The notes under the pieces: generated by a model
What the model saw: only the letters and a program-made list of their open reading frames with translations
Database searches by the model: none
Told to the model about the DNA's origin: nothing
Made by a program: the position numbers and the translations under genes
Source of the DNA: Vespula vulgaris
Lineage: Eukaryota; Arthropoda; Insecta; Hymenoptera; Vespidae
DNA length: 64,000 nucleotides
Direction: 5' to 3'
Assembly: GCF_905475345.1 (NCBI RefSeq)
Contig: NC_066588.1
Span: forward strand, 5,842,501-5,906,500
Shown: piece after piece, positions 58,188-64,000 of the stretch
How the letters are laid out: each line of letters begins with the position of its first letter
How positions within the stretch are numbered: position 1 is the stretch's first letter

Positions 58188-58909
58188 GACTGGTCTCTGC
58201 TAAGGGAGAGGAAGAGAAAAGGAAACGGAACGGGCGCGAAGGGGACAATTTGCTGAGAATTTCAAGAACGCAACACCTTGATCGGCTCGAAATGAAATAA
58301 GCCAACGAATATTAATTCAGGGGATACGCAGCAGACAAGGGAGAGTGGGTCGTTCGATAGAGGCTACACCTATATGCTTTTATAGCACGAGAAAAGGGAA
58401 AGTTCGGGGATTGAAAATTGGAAATTTTCTCAATTTTTTTTCCCTTTTTCCCCCTTTTTTTCCCCTATTTTTTTTCTTTCTTTCAGCCAAGCACACGTAT
58501 CTACTTTTCCATTAACACGTTTAATTACTAATGACTTTTTCTTGTAGCATCCGCACACGATTATCTTCTCGTTCCCCGACGTTATCTTTGAAGTAATTTA
58601 TTAATGAACTCGTAACTCGGTTAAAAAAAAATGAATGTATGAGAAAGAGAGAAAAAGAGAGGGAGAGAGAGAGAGAGAAAGAAAGAGAGAGAAATGTGTT
58701 ATCTCGTCCGAGAAATTTACTTAACTACGTTGAAACTTAAACTTTTTTTACACGAACATAACATATACTTTAGATCATGTGCTTTTTCCTTGACGGTCGA
58801 CATAAATTTCTAACTATACATATATAAAAGCAAATATTATAGAGAGAGCGAGCCGATCGTCGCGTAGCCCTTAATTGCGCATGGGCACATTATACCCTCT
58901 CTCTCCCTT

Positions 58910-58941
<32 letters not shown>

Positions 58942-58999
58942 TGTAAGTATGGGTGCGCACGCGCACGTGTACATACGTACAGGTCACTATTATCTGAAT

Positions 59000-59230
59000 A
59001 CGCGATGTGGTCACGCCAGCACCACCTCTGGGATTCTGACGGGTCCCGCATGCAACTTATGATCGTTACTAACGGAACATTACGTAAGCTCGCGATAAGC
59101 GCATAATAGTTCATTCTAATCGTTATTTAAAACGCGCCCGACCCTGCACCACCCTACCACTGGACCTGTTAACTCCTCTGTAATCTTCCTGGAACACGTT
59201 ACTAATTGTATTAGCTTCATCGTTTGCACC
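59000..59230. promoter_or_regulatory. Complex island, possible conserved element
   Basis: Repeat-free, GC-richer sequence between a CT/GCAC-rich stretch and T-rich DNA, with GTTACTAATTGTATTAGC and TCTAATCG words. No coding frame is convincing. Confidence 0.18.
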
Positions 59231-59446
59231 TGAACAAGTTTTATATCTTTCATATAGAAAGATTGATAGTTAATTAAAAGATTTTTTTCTTATTTTTTTT
59301 TCCTTTTTTTCCATATATGTATATACACAATTGTTCTATTCATATACGTTTTCTTTTTGTTCCAATCTTCTAGATCGAGATCTCTTTTTTTATATTTTTT
59401 TCTTACATTTTGAGATTATGATTTTCCGAAAGAAAAAAACAAGGAG

Positions 59447-59451
<5 letters not shown>

Positions 59452-59481
<30 letters not shown>
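59452..59481. repeat. (AG)n microsatellite
   Basis: About 15 copies followed by ATGGAGAGAGAG. Confidence 0.95.
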
Positions 59482-59490
<9 letters not shown>

Positions 59491-60872
59491 AGAGAAAGAG
59501 AAAAGGACAGAATTAAATTAGAAATTCGTTTTCTTCGGTGATATCGACGCAACTCTGACGCGGTTAATAATAAACGACGAAGAACGAGGAATGCATAAAT
59601 CTTAGCTAGAAAAGCATCGAGCGAGAAAGTTCAAATCTTTCGGTAAGTTTGTGTTTACCCGCTTCGACGCACAGTAGCAGCAGTAACAACAACATCACCA
59701 TCACCACCACCACTATCATCTTCACGATAAAAGCGAAACGGGGAATCATCGTTTGCTTTGTATTATTCTTCGAAATTTATCCCGCGAGTAGTCTAGGAAG
59801 AGAAACTTTATTGCGTGATTCCGGCGGCCAACTAATTTCGAGAAAGTGTATTTCCATGGTACCCAAACAAAAGAGAGTATCGCAAGAAGCACCGCTCTAC
59901 TGCCGATGGAGTTCTTCGAGCGGAAGAAAACGACCGGTAGCAGCAGCACCAACTATAAGGGGATTCACGGTAAGGATTCAATTATTTGCCAGTTGAATAT
60001 TTATCGAGTCGACGAGAAGCTAAGGAAGAAGAAACGAGATAATATCTGTGATTCGACGAAATCCTTCGAAGAGAGAACAAAAAAAAAAGAAGAAGAAAAA
60101 AGAACAAAATAATAATAATGATAATAATAATCATTGATAATAATAATGAACAAAAGATAGAAAAAAGGAACGTTCTCTGTTCGATACGACGGCAAAACAT
60201 TTTCCAAGTTCGAAGAAAAAGATATATTCGTTCGTAAAACATGCTTCTATTTATTAATCGATATATACGTATGTATCTACATATACAGACATCAAGGTAA
60301 TACTAATAAGGAGAACAATTTCTTGTTTGATAAGACAATAAAATATTTTCCAACGAATATATTCCAATGTTATAAAAGTACGAAATATTTACTTGTATAA
60401 AATTTGTTTATTGATCGAATATCCTACATATAGAAAAATATATATATGTATAGGTAAATATATACGTGCGCGTATGCGTCTGTATACCATATATAATGCA
60501 TATAAAGAAAAGTATGAAACGCGGAAGAGACGGAGACGTCATTACGTAAAGTAAAGTGTCGCGAGCCGTGTGGATATTACGTTTTCAAACAGAATCCGCG
60601 TGGCGTTTCGCACAGCACCGTCGACGATTCCGCAGTTGTATATACATATGGGGAGGATGAGTATGAGCAGGAGGATATTGCGAGAACCGAATTTATTTTC
60701 TCCCTTGGAAATCGTTGTCGCGTATCTATACCTCGAATGTCAGTGAGAGCGGATATCTCCTATCGAAATTGGATTGGTCGACGTGACTTTTGTAGCTCGT
60801 TGCACATTGACCGCGTGACGTAGCGAAAGGGACCTTTCCTGCCGCATACACATTTTAAATTATGACCTCGTC

Positions 60873-60956
60873 ATGCTGCTGTTACTGCTTCTACTGCTAC
60901 TACTTTTACTGCTGCTGTTGGTGCTGATACTGGTGTTGGTGCTGGTGCTGCTGCGT
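60873..60956. repeat. Degenerate (CTG)n tract
   Basis: CTG, CTA, TTG and GTG units. The second half (60909-60953) reads as a Gln/His run on the minus strand. Confidence 0.9.
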
Positions 60957-61067
60957 CAGTGGCCTAGATTCGACAGCATTGTTGTGATAGAAATAGCGCA
61001 TGGTGAAAGTTTTCTCTCCGTTTAACTGAATTTCCTTTTCTGCGTTCTTGTATTTTTCCGTCCTATT
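60906..61067 (-). CDS. Uncertain exon-like frame with His/Gln-rich end
   Basis: A minus-strand frame of 53 codons is open from 61067 down to a TAA at 60908-60906. It reads NRTEKYKNAEKEIQLNGEK, then TFTMRYFYHNNAVESRPLT, and ends QQHQHQHQYQHQQQQ. The internal ATG at 61001-60999 gives 31 residues. The part before the His/Gln run is not repeat-derived and has mixed charged and aromatic residues. A GTAAAA donor-like site overlaps the stop, so a spliced exon could avoid it. His/Gln-rich runs are common in insect transcription and RNA-binding proteins. I recognise no family. Confidence 0.2.
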   Translation of the reverse strand, partial: NRTEKYKNAEKEIQLNGEKTFTMRYFYHNNAVESRPLTQQHQHQHQYQHQQQQ

Positions 61068-61268
61068 TTACGATGAAATATGTCAACGTGTGGTATATTG
61101 AAGATACAACATGTGACAAGTTAATGATGAAATATAAAATTCATTTATTCATTTTGTAATAATAATTAAACGTAATGAATATACAATATTTATCAGAATT
61201 ACTTTTAGTGGTTTTATTTTTTATGAATGATCATAGCAATGAGATAATCGACATTATTGACTGATCAC

Positions 61269-61273
<5 letters not shown>

Positions 61274-61314
<41 letters not shown>
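61274..61314. repeat. (TA)n microsatellite
   Basis: About 20 copies. Confidence 0.97.
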
Positions 61315-61322
<8 letters not shown>

Positions 61323-61779
61323 GTATTAAAACTACTGATGTATATACTTCGTTAGTTTTCAATATAGAATAGAAACAAAATGAAAATGTGATTGAATGGA
61401 AAGGAAAGCTCTATTATTTCTATAACATGTAAGTGTATATGCATTGGATCACTAAGTTTCTCTTTTTATCGAAGATGAATATTGCATTATGTATTTATGA
61501 TTGACGCACTGGGAATGATCATAAACATTACATAAACATTGTATTGAACTTCAACTTGAACGATGAGTCCTTCAAATACGTGAAATGAAATGCACACTTT
61601 CCCAGGAGTTTCTCTCGATCGAGTCTAAAAATAATTCAACTTGCTTGCTTGCAATGATGGTAGTAGTAATGGTGACGGTATTGTGAACGAATAATAATAA
61701 CGCGGAGGCCTTGGAAAACCTTTTCAATCGGGGGTTAAATGGGATAAATCGCGAGCGCTTTCCTTTCAACGACGCTTCC

Positions 61780-61940
61780 TGCCGTTCGCTATTTCGCGTC
61801 GCATTACGGTGCGCATAATAATGCTCATTGAATCGTTCCGCAATCCACTTACATGAAACACTGCTTTTCCAAGGAAGGAAAATTCGATTTACAGAAGTTT
61901 AATAGGATCGCGCACGACTTAATACCCGTCGCAAGTTTCC
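61780..61940. promoter_or_regulatory. Complex island, possible conserved element
   Basis: Repeat-free stretch with CGCATTACGGTGCGCATAATAATGCTCATTG-type alternating words (given here by position 61799-61830), just upstream of a CT tract. No coding frame is convincing. Confidence 0.18.
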
Positions 61941-61952
61941 TCGGACGGTAGT

Positions 61953-61962
<10 letters not shown>

Positions 61963-61992
<30 letters not shown>
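61963..61992. repeat. (CT)n microsatellite
   Basis: About 15 copies, followed by TTTCTCTC units to about 62018. Confidence 0.95.
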
Positions 61993-62000
<8 letters not shown>

Positions 62001-63892
62001 TTCTCTCTTTCTCTCTCCTTTACTTACTTTCGCTTCCTCATTCTCCGACCACAACTTTTCTCTCTTCTCTTTCTCTCTCTTTTTATCTCTACCGAGCTGC
62101 GTGCAAATTGCTATCCTTCGCGATGCCCACGCCTCCGTATTTTCAAACTAAACTTTTAAGCACCATTATTTATCTAAGAACGTAACAAAGAAAGATACGG
62201 ATCCGTGCATCTTAATACAATATATCGTATATGGAATAACATGGAATAACGTTGGAATAAAGTACATGGATAAAAAAGAAAAAGAGAAGGAAAAAGGAAA
62301 AATTAAGTATGTAAGTATAATAAATAACCTGTAGAAACGTAATTTGATTGTTTTTTTTTTAACATTTTTTATTTTTCTTAAAAACTTTCTCTTTCTCTCT
62401 CTCTCTCTCCCCGTTTTTTTTCTTTCATTTTGAGAACAAGTACTACGTGGGTGATCTTAGCAACGTTGGTCTTTGTCTGGCCTTGTTCCATCACTCCTCC
62501 CATTCTCTCCTTTCTTGTCCCGAATTCCACCTTCGGCTTTCCTGATCTCAAATTAATTACGTGACAAACAGTTTCTTACCCTCCCAACGGCGATGTCTCG
62601 CACCTTCTTATTGCTCCCTCGTCAGGGCTCGTCCCTGGAATTCGGTTGGTCCTATTAAGTACACCAAAGTCACGGGACAATGGAGATAAGACGATTGCGT
62701 TTGGGCGAAGTTGTGTCTAGGGACTGTTCGAAGGAAAGCTTCTAGCTACGCTTAGAGCGATTAGACGATCTTATACGTAAACGAGAAATCATTTCTTTTT
62801 TTTTCCTTAGGTATTCTCGAGGAAATTAATTATTTCAAACAAAAAAAAGAAAAAAGAAAAGAAAAAGATAAGAGATAGAGTTGTTGAACGAACTTAAATT
62901 TCGTTTTTCATTTTTCTTTTCGATCTTGAAATTTGCCTAACTTGACGGGATTTTGATTGCAAACTATTCTTTATCTTTATCTCTCTTTTTCTTTTGGTTC
63001 GCTACTGTAGTAGGCGAGACGCGTTCAAGCCATAGCTAATCATCCTCGTGCAGAGATATTATTGGAAAAAATATATCAGCCCCATAAAGAAACCTGGTGG
63101 AAAGATTTAAGCTGAAAATTGCTTTCAACCGATAAGTGGCTCTGTCTTTTTTCCTCTCTTCCCTTTTCTCTTACTTTCGACCAGCACGTTTTAATATTTT
63201 TTCACGAGCTAAGACTATCGATTCGAGTCGCGTGAATTCGATAATCGCGTAATGTGTTTCGTGCATTAACTTTCTTTCTTTCTTTCTCTTTCTCTTTTTC
63301 TCTTTCTCTGTTTCTCTCTTCGGTATTAATCGTGTCTCGCACTTTTTTGCATTCTCCGACATTTATTAGTTTTCCAGTCGTCGTCGTGTCGTATTTTTGC
63401 CACCCTTCGCACAGTTTTCCATCGGATGATCGTATCCCTTCGTGTTTAATATCAACGAAGACGACGTCGTTTTAATGGCTTTCTTTTCACGATATCCATT
63501 TATTCGAATGAATCATCGACCAAGAATCTCATATCGAACGATGCAAATAGAGATATTTTATATGCAATTTTATTTTCGTGGTTTCGTGGAAAATGAAGTT
63601 TATAATAAGTATTCGGCGCATATGCCTACGTTATATATTTTTACGAAATTTAATTGTAATATTAAATTAAACCTTAGTATGTTGTAATACTGGTAACCAT
63701 ACGAGTCTACATTTAAGATCATAATATTTTTTATTTTAAGAAATCGTGGCAGGTAAAGTTTTAAAGGAAAGTTACATCAGATATTTCTTAATCTGCATAC
63801 ATCAAGATCCGAAGAAGTCATCGAAATCGTTGCATGAAATTTCTTCCTCGTTCGGCATTCGGCGTGACTTCGTGACACCTGGCACAGAAGCT

Positions 63893-63920
63893 TAGCTAGC
63901 TGGCTAGCTAGCTAGCTAGC
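63893..63920. repeat. (TAGC)n tetranucleotide repeat
   Basis: About 7 TAGC units with a single TGGC variant. GCTAGC is self-complementary, so every unit pair is a small palindrome. Confidence 0.94.
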
Positions 63921-64000
63921 AGGTATACTTTGGCGAACGTCTTATAAATTTTCAGGGTTGGCACGCCGCTACAAGTCGGCCGCCGGCCACGATAAGTATT

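Larger units (their letters stand above)
57424..60860. other. Mixed block with GATA, AG and T-rich tracts
   Basis: (GATA)n at 58153-58187, T-rich 58430-58480, AG runs at 58650-58692, CT-rich 58897-58942, complex 58980-59230, T-rich 59280-59310, AG at 59452-59481, ATT/ATA-rich 60105-60150, AT-rich 60240-60510 and complex 60530-60870. No gene recognised; a possible GTAAGG donor lies near 59969. Confidence 0.6.
61068..64000. other. AT-rich end of the window
   Basis: (TA)n at 61274-61314, AT-rich to 61760, a complex island at 61780-61940, CT at 61963-62040, T/A-rich 62270-62400, mixed 62440-62780, pyrimidine-rich 63270-63320, an open plus frame at 63442-63687 that starts at GTG (its first ATG is at 63475), and the (TAGC)n run at 63893-63920. 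No gene recognised. Confidence 0.6.

Noticed and set aside
59649..59996. 115-codon plus frame with GTAAGG near its end
   Set aside because: The start is a CAN-type repeat (Ser, Asn, Thr runs), the rest has no recognised domain, and the donor alone is not enough.
63442..63687. 81-codon plus frame near the window end
   Set aside because: It begins at GTG, its first ATG is at 63475, it is AT-rich and aromatic-rich, and I recognise no family. Chance is likely.
1..64000. CRISPR arrays, operons and bacterial promoters
   Set aside because: Tandem repeats here are short microsatellites without unique spacers. The sequence is eukaryotic in texture, so bacterial signals were not called.
1..64000. tRNA, rRNA and spliceosomal RNA genes
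   Set aside because: I looked for B-box-like GTTCGANTC words and known snRNA starts and saw no complete gene. A tRNAscan or Rfam run would be decisive.
1..64000. Transposable elements and integrated viruses
   Set aside because: No transposase, reverse transcriptase or viral motif was seen in any frame, and no long terminal or inverted repeats flanking a unit. Short degraded copies could be missed without a search.
1..64000. Telomeric (TTAGG)n arrays
   Set aside because: No run of this insect telomere unit was seen.

Overview
This window looks like gene-poor nuclear DNA from an insect, most likely a hymenopteran (wasp, bee or ant). The reasons are its AT-rich base composition without CpG depletion (CGA and TCG are common everywhere), very dense (GA)n/(CT)n, (AT)n, (CA)n and tri/tetranucleotide microsatellites, and a total lack of bacterial gene order, ribosome binding sites or compact coding. 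I assign the order from sequence texture only; no gene confirms it.

I found no gene that I can name. Nearly all of the longest open frames are artefacts of simple repeats. (GA)n reads as Arg-Glu and (CT)n as Ser-Leu, with no stop in any frame, so each long tract props open several overlapping frames on both strands. The layout fits a large intergenic region or part of a very large intron. A few repeat-free open frames are listed as weak candidates at low confidence. The best are a 98-codon ATG frame at 50379-50675 (+), an 84-codon ATG frame at 43431-43685 (+), and a minus-strand frame at 60906-61067 that runs into a His/Gln-rich tail.

Region by region: 1-7,200 is mixed AT-rich DNA with (GA)n tracts and a (TCG)n tract near 4.4 kb. 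7,200-10,100 has alternating (AG)n and (CT)n tracts. 10,100-20,000 carries (AAGC)n, (TAG)n, several compound GA tracts, two long AT tracts near 15.1 kb and a 74-bp (CA)n. 20,000-31,000 has fewer repeats and more complex islands near 21.6, 22.1, 23.2, 25.1-25.5 and 30.1 kb. 31,000-38,000 has GGT, GAC, (CT)/(AG) and (AAGC)n repeats, with a GC-rich island at 37.6 kb. 38,000-50,000 alternates GA/CT repeats with quiet AT-rich stretches and complex islands at 39.6, 42.4, 43.4, 44.6 and 49.7 kb. 50,000-64,000 has more microsatellites, a G-rich spot at 52.9 kb, a (CGAA)n tract at 53.7 kb, a possible intron at 56.9-57.3 kb and the His/Gln-rich frame near 61 kb.

The complex islands stand out because they lack simple repeats and carry short inverted repeats and AT-rich homeodomain-like cores. 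They are the places to test for conserved non-coding elements. No gene cooperation can be described, because no gene is certain.
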